A DNA stretch of 44,520 nucleotides from Prochlorococcus sp. AG-670-M15 (GCA_003211415.1 QCSV01000006.1:1-44520), one strand, 5' to 3'; shown: positions 8,561 through 18,755, counted from the first letter of the stretch. The notes: generated by a model from the sequence alone, not told the origin. A program made the numbers and translations.

Positions 8561-9505
8561 ATGATTGATACGATTCAAGACAAAAAAGAAATAAGTAAGA
8601 AATTAAAAGAAAGAGCTATTTTTGAAGGTTTTACAGTTGCCGGAATAGCTTCAATACCAGGTAGTTCACGCGTAAAATTAAGAACTAATGCATTAGAGAG
8701 ATGGTTATCAAATAATTATCATGCTGAAATGAAATGGATGGAAGCAGAGAAAAGAAAAAATATAGACTTACTTTTTGAAGATGCAAAAAGTGTTTTAAGC
8801 GTTGGATTTACTTACATTAATTCACAAAACAGCAACAACAATTTCCTCAAGGTAGCTAAATTTAGCCAAGGTGATGATTATCATAAAGTGATTCACAAAA
8901 AATTAAAGAATATTGGTAAATGGATCAACCTAGAAATCCCTGATTGCAAATGGAAAATATGTGTTGATACCTCTCCTCTTCTTGAAAAAGCATGGGCAGA
9001 GGAGGCAGGGATTGGTTGGATAGGTAAAAATAGTAATTTAATCAGCAAAAAAAATGGTTCTTGGTTTACTTTGGGTTTTATGATTCTCACAAAAGATTTA
9101 ATGCCAGATAAACCTCATCAATCACTTTGTGGAAAATGTGATATTTGTATTGAACATTGTCCCACAAAGGCAATTGTAGAACCCTTTGTAATACAGTCAG
9201 ATTTATGCATTGCGTATCACACAATAGAGAGCAGAGATAAAACTATTCCAAAGAAAATAGAAAAAAATTTAGGTGGATGGGTTGCAGGATGTGATATTTG
9301 TCAAGATGTTTGTCCATGGAATAAATCAGTACCATACAACAATAATCATGAAACTACACCGAAAGAATGGATTAAAAATCTTAATATTGAATCCCTCAAT
9401 TGGGACGATAAAATGTGGCAAGAAAATCTTAAAGGAACCACTTTAAAAAGAATTAAACCATGGATGTGGAAAAGAAATATACAAGCAAATATAAAGAATA
9501 AATAA
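8561..9505 (+). CDS. queG: Epoxyqueuosine reductase
   Basis: Cobalamin- and iron-sulfur-dependent enzyme for the final step of queuosine formation in tRNA. The N-terminal part carries DTSPLLEKAWAEEAGIGWIG (about 137-156), the conserved stretch around the active site. Two 4Fe-4S clusters are marked by CGKCDICIEHCPTKAI (about 191-206) plus a later Cys in SDLCIAYHTIE, and by CDICQDVCPWN (about 245-255). At 314 aa it lacks the C-terminal HEAT-like extension of longer enteric homologues, which is usual in cyanobacteria. It is divergent from DUF502 and followed after 8 bp by the TPR gene, so the two are probably co-transcribed. Confidence 0.94.
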   Translation: MIDTIQDKKEISKKLKERAIFEGFTVAGIASIPGSSRVKLRTNALERWLSNNYHAEMKWMEAEKRKNIDLLFEDAKSVLSVGFTYINSQNSNNNFLKVAKFSQGDDYHKVIHKKLKNIGKWINLEIPDCKWKICVDTSPLLEKAWAEEAGIGWIGKNSNLISKKNGSWFTLGFMILTKDLMPDKPHQSLCGKCDICIEHCPTKAIVEPFVIQSDLCIAYHTIESRDKTIPKKIEKNLGGWVAGCDICQDVCPWNKSVPYNNNHETTPKEWIKNLNIESLNWDDKMWQENLKGTTLKRIKPWMWKRNIQANIKNK

Positions 9506-9513
9506 ATTTAAAT

Positions 9514-10377
9514 ATGAAGACGTTTTTAAAAAAAACAATCAGGATCTCCTTGATCTGTTTTTATTTTTTTCAAATAGAAATAGTTCGAGCAATAGTTCCC
9601 TATTATTATTTCCCAACAATAAAAAATTTACAAAAACAAAGTTTATATATTGGCAAAAATGCATATCAACTACTTTATTTTGGTCAACATGAAGACAGTA
9701 TTAGTTTAGCCAAATTAGCAGTAAAAATAAATGCAAAAGATGAAAAACTATGGTTGATATTAGCTGAAGCACAAATAGCTAACAAAGAATACAAAAACGC
9801 ATTAAGTTCTCTAAATAAAGCAGAACAGATCAATTCAAATATTAGCGAAATATATTTTGCTAAAAGTAATGTTTACTTAAAAATTTCCCAACAGACAAAA
9901 GCAAAGAATGCTTTAGAAAAAGGAATAAAGATTGAGCCTAATAACCACAAAGCTATTTTTCAATTAGGAAATATTTTATTAATGGAAAAAAATTATTTGG
10001 GAGCTATTAAATTGTTTGATAAATCTATAAAAATCAAGCCTGATTTCTGGCAAGCAATAAATAATCAAGGTTTAGCTTATTTCGAGAAGAACAATGTGAA
10101 TCTGGCAATCAAACTTTTTGAAAGTGCAATCTCAATCGAGGAAAATGCGGAACCATTACTAGGCCTAGCCTCATGTGTAAATATCCAGGATAATAAATTA
10201 GCAATTCAGCTAGCAAAAAAAGCTTTGGATAAAGATCCCAAATATGTTAATTATAATTATAGAAAAGAACAGTTATGGGGAGAAAAATTACAAGCCTCGA
10301 CAGAAATTCTTTTACAAAATGAACAACTAAAAAAAGATGTAATACTGGCAAAATCCAAAATAAGTGAATCATCTTAA
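9514..10377 (+). CDS. TPR-repeat protein with N-terminal signal or anchor
   Basis: The first about 27 residues (basic start, then ISLICFYFFQIEIVRAI) resemble a signal peptide or membrane anchor, so the protein is probably exported or membrane bound. From about residue 55 to 240 it is built of tetratricopeptide repeats: LAKLAVKINAKDEKLWLILA, ALSSLNKAEQINSNISEIYF, NALEKGIKIEPNNHKAIFQL, AIKLFDKSIKIKPDFWQAIN and AIKLFESAISIEENAEPLLG. TPR arrays mediate protein contacts; the partner is not visible. It follows queG by 8 bp. A weak hairpin (GGTAAA/TTTACC, 10389-10406) lies just after its stop. Exact function is unknown. Confidence 0.85.
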   Translation: MKTFLKKTIRISLICFYFFQIEIVRAIVPYYYFPTIKNLQKQSLYIGKNAYQLLYFGQHEDSISLAKLAVKINAKDEKLWLILAEAQIANKEYKNALSSLNKAEQINSNISEIYFAKSNVYLKISQQTKAKNALEKGIKIEPNNHKAIFQLGNILLMEKNYLGAIKLFDKSIKIKPDFWQAINNQGLAYFEKNNVNLAIKLFESAISIEENAEPLLGLASCVNIQDNKLAIQLAKKALDKDPKYVNYNYRKEQLWGEKLQASTEILLQNEQLKKDVILAKSKISESS

Positions 10378-10454
10378 TGTTCAGTACTGGTAAATATTGT
10401 TTTACCTATTAGTCTTAATTTAGTTAATCAATAATTATTTAAGTATGCGCTCTA

Positions 10455-12896
10455 ATGGATAAGAAAAACTTCACTTCCATCTCGCTTCAAGAAGAAATGC
10501 AACGTTCTTACTTGGAGTATGCAATGAGCGTCATAGTTGGACGTGCGTTGCCTGATGCAAGGGATGGTCTTAAGCCTGTTCAAAGACGAATCATATTCGC
10601 AATGTATGAATTAGGTTTAACTCCTGATAAACCATTCAGGAAGTGTGCAAGAGTTGTTGGAGATGTACTTGGAAAATACCATCCTCATGGAGATCAAGCA
10701 GTTTACGATGCGTTGGTAAAGCTGGTACAAAATTTCTCAACTAAATATCCTACTCTTGACGGGCATGGAAATTTTGGGTCTGTGGATAATGATCCGCCGG
10801 CAGCAATGAGGTATACAGAGACCAGATTAGCTCCAATAGCTCATAAAGGATTTCTTGAAGAAATTGCATCAGAAACAGTAAACTTCTCAAATAACTTTGA
10901 CGGTTCTCAAAAAGAACCAGATGTTCTCCCAGCTCAACTTCCATTTTTATTGTTGAACGGCTCATCAGGTATTGCTGTTGGCATGGCAACAAATATTCCT
11001 CCTCATAACCTTGGCGAAATTGTCGATGGTTTAGTTGCCTTAGTTAAAAATAAAGATATTAGTGATAAAAAACTGTCTAACATTATCAAAGGACCTGATT
11101 TTCCTACAGGCGGAGAATTAATTTATAGTCATGCAATAGAAGAACTTTATCAAACTGGAAAAGGATCTATAACGATAAGAGGTGTTGTAAATACGGAAGA
11201 GGTCAATTTAGGCAAAGGGAAACATAAAAAGAATGCAATAATCATTACGGAACTTCCTTACCAAATTAATAAAGCAGGTTGGATTGAAAAACTCGCGGAA
11301 CTTGTTAATTCAGGTAAAATTATTGGGATTTCTGATATTAGGGATGAGAGCGACAGAGATGGAATGAGAATTGTAATAGAACTAAAAAAAGATTCTAATT
11401 CTGAACTTGTTATTTCTAATTTATATAAAAAAACAACTCTTCAAACAAACTTTGGCGCGATATTCTTAGCTTTAATTAAAGGCAAACCTGTACAACTAAA
11501 TCTGAAAAAATATCTCAACTATTTTCTTGAATTTAGAGAAGAAACAATTAGAAAAAGAACTTTTTATTTTCTAAAAAACACTCTTGATAAACTAGAAATA
11601 TCAGAAGGTTTATCTAAAGCTACAAAAAACATAAAAAAAGTTATCGCAATTATAGAAGAATCAGAAAATTCTGTGCAAGCTAGATCAAAATTAGTAGAAA
11701 ATTTTTTCTTAAGTGAAAAACAGGCAAATTCAGTTTTGGATATGCCACTAAAAAAATTAACAACTCTAGAAAAAAATCAAATTGATAACGATATAAAAAA
11801 TTTAGAAGAAAAAAAGAATTATTTTCAAAAATTGTTGAACGAAAGAGAATTATTACTTGAATTACTTATAGAAGAATTATTAATATTAAAGAAAAAATAC
11901 AATGTTATACGTAAAACAAAAATAATTAAAAATATAAATCAAAATCAAGAATTAGAAACGCTTAATAATCAGATATTAGAAGACTTTATAAATAAAAAAA
12001 CAAAATTATACATTGACAATAGACTTTATTTAAAAAGGATGATTTTAGGTAATTACAAGAAATCATTTGAGGTTGCAAATAAAATTATAGATAATAAAAA
12101 TATTCAAAAATTTATATGTAATATTGAAAAAAATATAAAATTAATTGGAATAACAAATACGGGAAAAGTATTTAACATTGATTGGGAATCAAATATTAAT
12201 AAAGACTATAAATTAGATAATAAAATTCTTGGAAATATTCATCCTAGTGAAATAATAAATTTTCACTCAATTAAAAAAGACATTAAAAATTATTTATGCA
12301 TATTAAATTCAGATGGAAGATTTAAAAAAGTTTTATTTGATGAAGATATGATTAAAAGCAATAGATCTTTCACTATTACAAAATTAAAAAATAATTTAAA
12401 AACAATTGATTCTTTTATTTCTAATGACAGGAAAGATTTAATAATATTAACTTCGATAGGAAGAATTTTTAAATTTAATTTATCAAATAAATTTTTAACG
12501 CCAACTTCTAAACAATCCCAAGGATTAATCATTGTAAAACTTTTACCATCTGAAAAAATCGTTTCTTGTTGTACATTTAATGATGGAGAAAATATTTTTT
12601 TAATATCTAAACAAGGAAAAATCTTTTGTATAAATAGTAATGAAATTTACTGCTCAAATGAATACAGTTTGGGATATTTGAATGAAAAAACCCAACTTAA
12701 AAACGATTTCTTCCTCAAAATAATGGCAAGTAACCATTACCTTGATATTGAAACTAATAAAAATAAATCTGCAAGATTAGACCTAAATAAATTAAATTTC
12801 AAATCCAAAAAATCAAACTTTTTAATTGATTTTTTAAAATTAGATAATGATGAATACCTTGAAAATTGTTTCCGACTTGAAAACTTTCTCGACTAA
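10455..12896 (+). CDS. Type II topoisomerase subunit A (GyrA/ParC-like)
   Basis: The first about 480 residues form a canonical breakage-reunion domain: [40 protein letters not shown], the [15 protein letters not shown] helix and the active-site tyrosine near 120 in AAMRYTETR. The C-terminal part (about 500-813) has several beta-pinwheel blades, such as [26 protein letters not shown] and [13 protein letters not shown]. Where gyrases carry the GyrA box QRRGGKG, this protein reads [13 protein letters not shown]. It may therefore be a topoisomerase IV-like or degenerate second A subunit; picocyanobacteria usually encode another gyrA elsewhere. The C-terminal half is markedly richer in Asn, Lys and Ile than the N-terminal half. 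The stop overlaps that of purF by 4 bp. Confidence 0.88.
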   Translation: MDKKNFTSISLQEEMQRSYLEYAMSVIVGRALPDARDGLKPVQRRIIFAMYELGLTPDKPFRKCARVVGDVLGKYHPHGDQAVYDALVKLVQNFSTKYPTLDGHGNFGSVDNDPPAAMRYTETRLAPIAHKGFLEEIASETVNFSNNFDGSQKEPDVLPAQLPFLLLNGSSGIAVGMATNIPPHNLGEIVDGLVALVKNKDISDKKLSNIIKGPDFPTGGELIYSHAIEELYQTGKGSITIRGVVNTEEVNLGKGKHKKNAIIITELPYQINKAGWIEKLAELVNSGKIIGISDIRDESDRDGMRIVIELKKDSNSELVISNLYKKTTLQTNFGAIFLALIKGKPVQLNLKKYLNYFLEFREETIRKRTFYFLKNTLDKLEISEGLSKATKNIKKVIAIIEESENSVQARSKLVENFFLSEKQANSVLDMPLKKLTTLEKNQIDNDIKNLEEKKNYFQKLLNERELLLELLIEELLILKKKYNVIRKTKIIKNINQNQELETLNNQILEDFINKKTKLYIDNRLYLKRMILGNYKKSFEVANKIIDNKNIQKFICNIEKNIKLIGITNTGKVFNIDWESNINKDYKLDNKILGNIHPSEIINFHSIKKDIKNYLCILNSDGRFKKVLFDEDMIKSNRSFTITKLKNNLKTIDSFISNDRKDLIILTSIGRIFKFNLSNKFLTPTSKQSQGLIIVKLLPSEKIVSCCTFNDGENIFLISKQGKIFCINSNEIYCSNEYSLGYLNEKTQLKNDFFLKIMASNHYLDIETNKNKSARLDLNKLNFKSKKSNFLIDFLKLDNDEYLENCFRLENFLD

Positions 12897-14353
12897 GATT
12901 TATATTCATTTTCAACCCAATTTAAGTATTCTTGATTAACTGTTCCAGTTACATAATCACCAGTAAAGCAACTCATCTCTAAACCTTTAATAGGAGAATC
13001 ACCAATTATAGATTTACGCAAACTTTCAACACTTTGATAAACAAGGTTATCAATTTCAAGTTTATCGGCGATTTCACTTATTGTCCTATTGTGAGCTATT
13101 AATTCATCTCTATTAGGCATATTAATTCCATAAACATGAGGATAACGAACGGGAGGAGCTGCTGATGTAAAAAAAACTTTATTTGCTCCTGCATCTTTAG
13201 CCATCTGGACAATTTCTTTTGAAGTAGTACCTCTTACTATCGAGTCATCAACAATTAATACATTTTTATTTTTAAACTCTGCACTCATGGCATTTAATTT
13301 TTGCCTTACAGATTTCTTTCGTTTCTGCTGACCAGGCATTATAAATGTTCTGCCAACATATCTATTTTTAAAAAAACCTTCCCTATATTCTATCCCTAAC
13401 TGTCTTGCAACTTGCATTGCCGCGGGTCGAGAAGAATCAGGAATAGGCATAACTACATCAATATCTCCAGAATTGATTGTTTCTTTTATTGTTTCTGCTA
13501 AATAATCTCCCATTTTTAAACGAGCTTTATAGACTGAAATCCCATTCATAATTGAATCTGGCCTAGCTAAGTAAACATATTCAAAAGCACAGGGAAATAA
13601 CATTGGATTTTCAGAACATTGCTTAGAGAAAAACTCCCCATCAAGATTTATAAAAACAGCTTCTCCTGGATCTACATCTCTCACTACTTCATAATCATTA
13701 TTCTCAAGTACTAAAGATTCGCTTGCAACCATCCATTCTTCTTTTTTTGTGGATAATGAAAGTCTTTTCCCTATGACTAAAGGCCTAATGCCAAAAGGAT
13801 CTCTAAATGCTAATAAACCATGTCCTGAAATTAACGCAATTGAAGCATATGACCCCTGAATTCTTTTATGTAAAGATTTGACCGCATTAAAAATAATATC
13901 AGGTTCTAATTCTTGATTATGAATTTGTTCTTGTAATTCTGTCGCAAATACATTTAACAACATTTCAGTATCACTTGAAGAATTTGTATGCCGCTTGTCG
14001 ACATTAAATAACTGTTTTTCTAAATCTCTGGTATTAGTCAAATTTCCATTATGTATCAAAACAATTCCATAAGGAGCATTAACATAAAAAGGCTGTGCTT
14101 CTTCTACACTTTCTGCTGATCCCTTTGTTGCATACCTAACATGACCCAATCCAATTTTGCCAATTAAATTCCTCATATCTCTAGTTCTATAAGCAGTATT
14201 AACCTGACCTTTAACCTTATGTATATGAAAAACAGTATTTTCCATTGTTGCTATACCTGTTGAGTCTTGACCTCTGTGCTGCAAAAGCAAAAGACTATCA
14301 TAAATTTGTTGATTTACATCGTTTGAAGAAACAATTCCAACTATTCCGCACAT
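12893..14353 (-). CDS. purF: Amidophosphoribosyltransferase
   Basis: Committing step of purine synthesis: glutamine plus PRPP to phosphoribosylamine. The N-terminal nucleophile glutaminase starts at [10 protein letters not shown] with catalytic Cys2 directly after Met, so there is no propeptide. [11 protein letters not shown] and [13 protein letters not shown] are the other glutaminase motifs. The phosphoribosyltransferase domain has the PRPP loop [18 protein letters not shown] (about 354-371). Compared with the Bacillus enzyme, [15 protein letters not shown] keeps one Fe-S ligand, but HPCFYG is YPHVYG here and the CxxC before FTG is EMSC, so a 4Fe-4S cluster is unlikely. It follows purL with a 47-bp gap. 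Confidence 0.96.
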   Translation of the reverse strand: MCGIVGIVSSNDVNQQIYDSLLLLQHRGQDSTGIATMENTVFHIHKVKGQVNTAYRTRDMRNLIGKIGLGHVRYATKGSAESVEEAQPFYVNAPYGIVLIHNGNLTNTRDLEKQLFNVDKRHTNSSSDTEMLLNVFATELQEQIHNQELEPDIIFNAVKSLHKRIQGSYASIALISGHGLLAFRDPFGIRPLVIGKRLSLSTKKEEWMVASESLVLENNDYEVVRDVDPGEAVFINLDGEFFSKQCSENPMLFPCAFEYVYLARPDSIMNGISVYKARLKMGDYLAETIKETINSGDIDVVMPIPDSSRPAAMQVARQLGIEYREGFFKNRYVGRTFIMPGQQKRKKSVRQKLNAMSAEFKNKNVLIVDDSIVRGTTSKEIVQMAKDAGANKVFFTSAAPPVRYPHVYGINMPNRDELIAHNRTISEIADKLEIDNLVYQSVESLRKSIIGDSPIKGLEMSCFTGDYVTGTVNQEYLNWVENEYKS

Positions 14354-14400
14354 AACTTAATATCTCAAAATGATTAATAGTTGAGAAACGTTTTTCATAT

Positions 14401-16740
14401 TTAAAAGTAATCTGAAATACTATTATTAAATTTTTCGGTTAATTCCTCAACCCTAATATTGCAAATATTTTTTTCGTTGATTTTTATCTTCAGCGTTTCA
14501 CTAGATACGTATCCTATTTTTTTTACATAAACACTTGATGGGAAATTTATTTGATTTTGTTTTAAATAATTAAACCATTGATTTTGTTTCATTTTACTAA
14601 TTGAAAAAATAATTCTTGACCCCCCTTCGGCAAACAATAAATTATCAATTCTATTTACATTTTTCTCTAATTCTATAGTTGCACCCCTTGAGGACAAAAT
14701 GCAAGACTCTGCTAAAGCTATAGCTAAACCTCCATCGCTGATATCGTGCGAAGAAACTACAAGACTATTTAAAATCGCATTTCTTAAAAAACTCTGGCAG
14801 AACTTTTCATCCAACAAATCTATTTTTGGAGGCCGACCTGTAATTTCTCCATGAAAATATTCCAGATAAGAACTAGCTGCAATTTTCATTTCTGATTTGG
14901 AAGAACCAATTAACCAGATTTCATCTTCAATATTTTTCCATTCACTACTTATAGCTTTTTCGACATTATCTATCTTTCCAACCATTCCAATAACAGGAGT
15001 AGGATTTATAGGAGTAATTAGATTATCTTTATTTTTAGATTCATTATATAAAGATACATTACCTCCTGTAACAGGAGTTTCTAAAGTTTTACAAGCTTCA
15101 GCAATTCCATTACAGGAAGATGAGAGTTGCCAATATCCTATTTCATTCTCAGGGGAAGAAAAATTTAAATTATTTGTAATTGCTACTGGTTCAGCACCAA
15201 CACAACTAACGTTTCTGGCGGACTCTGCAACGGCAGCGATAGATCCTCTAAAAGGATCAAGCGCAACCCATCTACTATTGCAATCAACTGAAGCGGCGAC
15301 ACCGGAAAATACTTCACTTTTATTTTTTTTATTTTGTTCCCTTAGTCTTACTACGGCTGCATCTGATTTTCCAGGTTTAAAAACTGTGTTTGCTTGAACT
15401 TGGGAGTCATATTGTTTATAAATCCATCGTTTAGAAGCTATTGATGGATTAGAGAGTAGTTTTAAAATGATTTCTGAAAAAGAAAAATTCTTATTTTCCT
15501 TCAATGAAAATATTTTTTGCTCATGAATTTCTGGTAAATCATTTTCTTTCCATTCCCATTTATTTAAAAGATCATCTGGTGGGTTATTAATCACATTGTG
15601 AAAATTTACAGGAGTATCATCAGATAAGGCAGAAGTAGGTATTTGGGCCACAATTTGACCTTTATGAGAAATAATTACCTCATTAGTTCCTATCACTTCA
15701 CCAATAACACTGGCATATAATCCCCATTTATTAAATTTTTCAATAAGATCATTAATTTTTTCTTCTTTAACGACAAACAACATTCTTTCTTGCGATTCAG
15801 ATAATAAATATTGGTATGCGGACATATCATCTTCTCTAGAAGGCACCAAATCTAAATCAATAGATATCCCTAAATTTCCATTTGCAGCCATTTCTGCACT
15901 ACTGCATGTTAAACCTGCAGCACCCATATCTTGAGCTGCAATTACATCCCCTGTCTTGAAAGCATCCAAACAAGCTTCGATAAGACTTTTCTCAACAAAT
16001 GGATCACCTACCTGAACTGCAGGTCTATCATCCAATGAAGTTGTAGTTAATTCTGAACTAGCAAAACTAGCACCACCAACACCATCTCTACCAGTTGTAT
16101 TACCAACATATAAAACTGGTGATCCTATATTTTTAGCTCCAGAACAAACGATTTCCTTAGTCTCTAAAAGTCCTAAAGCCATAACATTCACTAGAGGATT
16201 TCCAGAGTAACTATCATCGAAGTCAATTTCACCTCCAACAGTCGGCACACCTACGCAATTTCCATAATGTGCAATACCGGATACAACTCCTCTTAGTAAA
16301 TCAACATTTGATGATTTATCAAGGTTGCCGAATCTCAATGAATTCAACACTGCGATTGGCCTTGCACCCATTGTAAATATATCTCTTAAAATTCCTCCTA
16401 CACCTGTTGCTGCGCCTTGAAAAGGTTCAATAGCAGAAGGATGATTATGACTTTCTATTTTAAAAACAAGTTTTTGATTATTTCCAACATCAATAACGCC
16501 AGCATTTTCTCCAGGTCCAACTAAAACATTTTTACCTTTAGTGGGAAACTTAGATAGTAAAGGTTTTGAATTTCTATAACAACAATGCTCAGACCACATA
16601 ACGCCAAACATGCCCAATTCCGTTCTGTTAGGTTTTCTCTTTAATCTTTTGCAAATTTCTTCGTAATCATTAAGTGTTAAATTTTCAACTTTTAGCGCTT
16701 CATTAAGATCATATAGATCATTATTTTCTTGATTTATCAT
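14401..16740 (-). CDS. purL: Phosphoribosylformylglycinamidine synthase II
   Basis: ATP-dependent amidation of FGAR to FGAM, the fourth step of purine synthesis; ammonia comes from the separate PurQ/PurS subunits. At 779 aa it is the small PurL type. Motifs in order: MWSEHCCYRNSKPLL (about 48-62), the ATP-binding KIESHNHPSAIEPFQGAATG (about 92-111), the metal ligand region AQDMGAAGLTCSSAEMAANG (about 271-290), CNGIAEACKTLETPVTGGNV and the C-terminal SSHDISDGGLAIALAES. It starts three bases after the stop of the PRC-barrel gene, in a dnaN-PRC-purL-purF run, so shared transcription is likely. Confidence 0.97.
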   Translation of the reverse strand: MINQENNDLYDLNEALKVENLTLNDYEEICKRLKRKPNRTELGMFGVMWSEHCCYRNSKPLLSKFPTKGKNVLVGPGENAGVIDVGNNQKLVFKIESHNHPSAIEPFQGAATGVGGILRDIFTMGARPIAVLNSLRFGNLDKSSNVDLLRGVVSGIAHYGNCVGVPTVGGEIDFDDSYSGNPLVNVMALGLLETKEIVCSGAKNIGSPVLYVGNTTGRDGVGGASFASSELTTTSLDDRPAVQVGDPFVEKSLIEACLDAFKTGDVIAAQDMGAAGLTCSSAEMAANGNLGISIDLDLVPSREDDMSAYQYLLSESQERMLFVVKEEKINDLIEKFNKWGLYASVIGEVIGTNEVIISHKGQIVAQIPTSALSDDTPVNFHNVINNPPDDLLNKWEWKENDLPEIHEQKIFSLKENKNFSFSEIILKLLSNPSIASKRWIYKQYDSQVQANTVFKPGKSDAAVVRLREQNKKNKSEVFSGVAASVDCNSRWVALDPFRGSIAAVAESARNVSCVGAEPVAITNNLNFSSPENEIGYWQLSSSCNGIAEACKTLETPVTGGNVSLYNESKNKDNLITPINPTPVIGMVGKIDNVEKAISSEWKNIEDEIWLIGSSKSEMKIAASSYLEYFHGEITGRPPKIDLLDEKFCQSFLRNAILNSLVVSSHDISDGGLAIALAESCILSSRGATIELEKNVNRIDNLLFAEGGSRIIFSISKMKQNQWFNYLKQNQINFPSSVYVKKIGYVSSETLKIKINEKNICNIRVEELTEKFNNSISDYF

Positions 16741-16743
16741 TAT

Positions 16744-17451
16744 TTATATCCAAGGGTCATCTTCTTTTTTTTCACTAAACGGTATAGATGTTCTCTCATT
16801 ATTATAAAAACTTTTTTGTTTAAAATCTAAGTTTTGGCTAATATCTTCATCTTCTTCAAGCCAATCCTCTAGTCTATTAGAAGCAATATTTTTCATATCA
16901 TCAAATCTATCAAAAATTTTTTTTCCTTTTTGCATAAATTCATTTTTAATACTTGATTTTATTAAAGATAAATCATCTAAAGAATTAGTGTCACAAAATA
17001 CCAATCCCGGTTGTTGGTCATTGATATTATCAATAGTTAATTTCCATCTACTAGAACCTGGAATCTTAGGATTAGATCTAGAAACTAAATAATATTTAAT
17101 TTTTCCCGTTTTCATTTCAAATAAAAAATCTGCAATAACTCCTATTTTTGATCCATTTATATTTATAAGATTAGCTTCTATTAAAGTTGGAAACCTATTT
17201 AAAGTTGCTAAATCGGAAATAGCTGGATCACCTTTGACATAAATTTCATTATCTATTATTTGAGTAATTTGATTTAATCGCCAAACATTTCTTTTCAAAT
17301 CAAAATTTGAAGGACGAGAGTACCATCCTAAGATCCGGTGAACTGGAGGGTGCATCCAAACATTTTCACCATTTCCATAGTTAAGGACCATATTACCCTT
17401 AACACTATAATTTAGTAATTCACTTAAAAAAATTTCTTTAGGTAGTTTCAA
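16744..17451 (-). CDS. PRC-barrel domain protein
   Basis: Conserved picocyanobacterial protein of unknown function. Two segments look like PRC-barrel folds: an N-terminal one (about 8-95) and one around NGSKIGVIADFLFEMKTGKIKYYLVS (about 99-124), which has the typical G-x-I-x-D-hydrophobic pattern. The middle contains IPGSSRWKLTIDNI; the C-terminal 75 residues are charged and probably disordered. The start is a TTG at 17451, one base after the dnaN stop; the first internal ATG would cut into the first domain. Its position between dnaN and purL is conserved in related genomes as far as I recall. PRC domains occur in RNA-processing and photosynthesis-assembly proteins, but no role can be read here. 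Confidence 0.85.
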   Translation of the reverse strand: MKLPKEIFLSELLNYSVKGNMVLNYGNGENVWMHPPVHRILGWYSRPSNFDLKRNVWRLNQITQIIDNEIYVKGDPAISDLATLNRFPTLIEANLININGSKIGVIADFLFEMKTGKIKYYLVSRSNPKIPGSSRWKLTIDNINDQQPGLVFCDTNSLDDLSLIKSSIKNEFMQKGKKIFDRFDDMKNIASNRLEDWLEEDEDISQNLDFKQKSFYNNERTSIPFSEKKEDDPWI

Positions 17452-17452
17452 A

Positions 17453-18610
17453 TTAAGAACGAACCTGCACAGGCATAACTAAATAAGTAAAAGAATTAAG
17501 ATTATCTTCTGGTACAAACACAGCTGGAGTAGTTGCAATATTACACTTTAAAAGTACATTTTCAGAAGAAATAACTTTTAAACCTTCTAACAGATATCTT
17601 ACGTTAAATGCAATATCAAAATTTTCTCCAGAATAAGAGACAGGTATTGATTCATTTGCATTTCCAATATCTTGAGCATCTGCGCTGATTGAAGCTAAAT
17701 CTGTATCATCTAATTTAATCTTTACAACACTACTTTGCTGATCAGCCAAAATAGCAATTCTTTCTAATGCATTAATTAATTTTTTTGTATTAAAATTTAG
17801 AATTTTAGAAAAAGAATCAGGAATTAATTGTGAATAATTAGGATAATTACCTTCTAAAGTTCTTGTAGTAATTATTTGATTAGAAGATATAAATACTACT
17901 TGACCTTTGTCATAGAATAGCTTAATTGAATTTTCTGAGCTTCTCAAAGATACTAGTTTTTCAATTTCTCTTAATGATCTAGTTGGAATAGTTACTGATA
18001 AATCATCAACATTTGAAGATAAGTTTTCTTTATTTTCAATATGTTCTTTATTACCAATTAAAGCAACAGCCAATCTATGGCCATCTGTAGAAGCAGACTC
18101 TAAATAATTGGGCTTGAAGGTAAAATTGACCCCTGTGAGTAATTGCTTTGAATCATCATTGCTACTGGCAAAAATGGTAGATTTTAAAGCCTTTAAGAAA
18201 GAACTAGGATCAATATTCAAAGTAGTACCGCTTTCTACAAATGGTAAATTAGGATATTCATCAGAAGCAATCCCTTTAAGATTAAAAGAACCTCTATCAC
18301 TTTTTATTAGGATATTATCTGAATTCTCGTCTACTTCTAACGAAACAGGAGTTTCATTAGGTAGTTTGTTTACTATTTCAGATAAAAGTTTTGAAGGTAT
18401 AGTAATAGCTCCACTATTTTTAACAGTTCCATCAAAAGAAGTTTGAATTCCTAAATTAAGGTCAAAACCTGTAACGCTAATTTTATTAGTTCCTTCGTCA
18501 GCTGTTAAAAGTATATTTGCAAGAATTGGATGCGTTGGCCTTGAAGCAACTGCTTTGCTTACTAGTTGTATAGCATTATTTAATTCATTTTGATTACAAA
18601 TAATTTCCAT
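17453..18610 (-). CDS. dnaN: DNA polymerase III beta subunit (sliding clamp)
   Basis: Ring-shaped processivity clamp of the replicative polymerase, loaded at the fork. The 385-aa product has the three-domain clamp layout. It starts MEIICNQNELNNAIQLVSKA, with the domain 1 marker ASRPTHPILANILLTA (about 22-37). TDGHRLAVAL is near 178-187, ENFDIAFNVRYLLEGLK near 330-346 and the C-terminal YLVMPVQVR is the clamp end that joins the protein-binding pocket. Start is ATG at 18610. It is the first gene left of the proposed origin, transcribed away from it. dnaA is not adjacent, as is usual in picocyanobacteria. A TATATT box at 18642-18637 may be its -10. Confidence 0.97.
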   Translation of the reverse strand: MEIICNQNELNNAIQLVSKAVASRPTHPILANILLTADEGTNKISVTGFDLNLGIQTSFDGTVKNSGAITIPSKLLSEIVNKLPNETPVSLEVDENSDNILIKSDRGSFNLKGIASDEYPNLPFVESGTTLNIDPSSFLKALKSTIFASSNDDSKQLLTGVNFTFKPNYLESASTDGHRLAVALIGNKEHIENKENLSSNVDDLSVTIPTRSLREIEKLVSLRSSENSIKLFYDKGQVVFISSNQIITTRTLEGNYPNYSQLIPDSFSKILNFNTKKLINALERIAILADQQSSVVKIKLDDTDLASISADAQDIGNANESIPVSYSGENFDIAFNVRYLLEGLKVISSENVLLKCNIATTPAVFVPEDNLNSFTYLVMPVQVRS

Positions 18611-18636
18611 CAGAATTTGGAACTTTTTACAAATAC

Positions 18637-18642
18637 AATATA
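18637..18642 (-). promoter_or_regulatory. Possible -10 element of dnaN
   Basis: TATATT on the minus strand lies 26 bp upstream of the dnaN ATG, giving a leader of about 20 nt. No good -35 match is visible at the usual spacing, as is common in this group. Confidence 0.3.
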
Positions 18643-18721
18643 CTTTTTTCGTAAATTAAATTCAATAAATTTATTATTTACTTTTCTTTCTAATATAAAA
18701 ATAAATAATTAAAAAAAAAAT

Positions 18722-18755
18722 TAGTAGTAGTAGTTCTTGTGGGAACTGTGGAATT
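18722..18755 (+). promoter_or_regulatory. TAG x4 run next to tandem DnaA-box-like sites
   Basis: Four consecutive TAG units are followed four bases later by two head-to-tail 9-mers that both begin TGTGG. The order (AT-rich tract, 5'-TAG repeats-3', then boxes reading TGTGG) matches the order I know for the DnaA-trio element of Bacillus origins, where DnaA extends from boxes onto one strand. Function is inferred from layout only. Confidence 0.55.

Noticed and set aside
10389..10406. GGTAAA/TTTACC hairpin after the TPR gene as a terminator
   Set aside because: The stem is AT-rich and no T-run follows, so it does not meet terminator criteria; noted under the TPR gene only.
14897..15397. Plus-strand ORF of 166 aa opposite purL
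   Set aside because: It lies wholly antisense to a well-conserved purL region and shows no recognisable motif.
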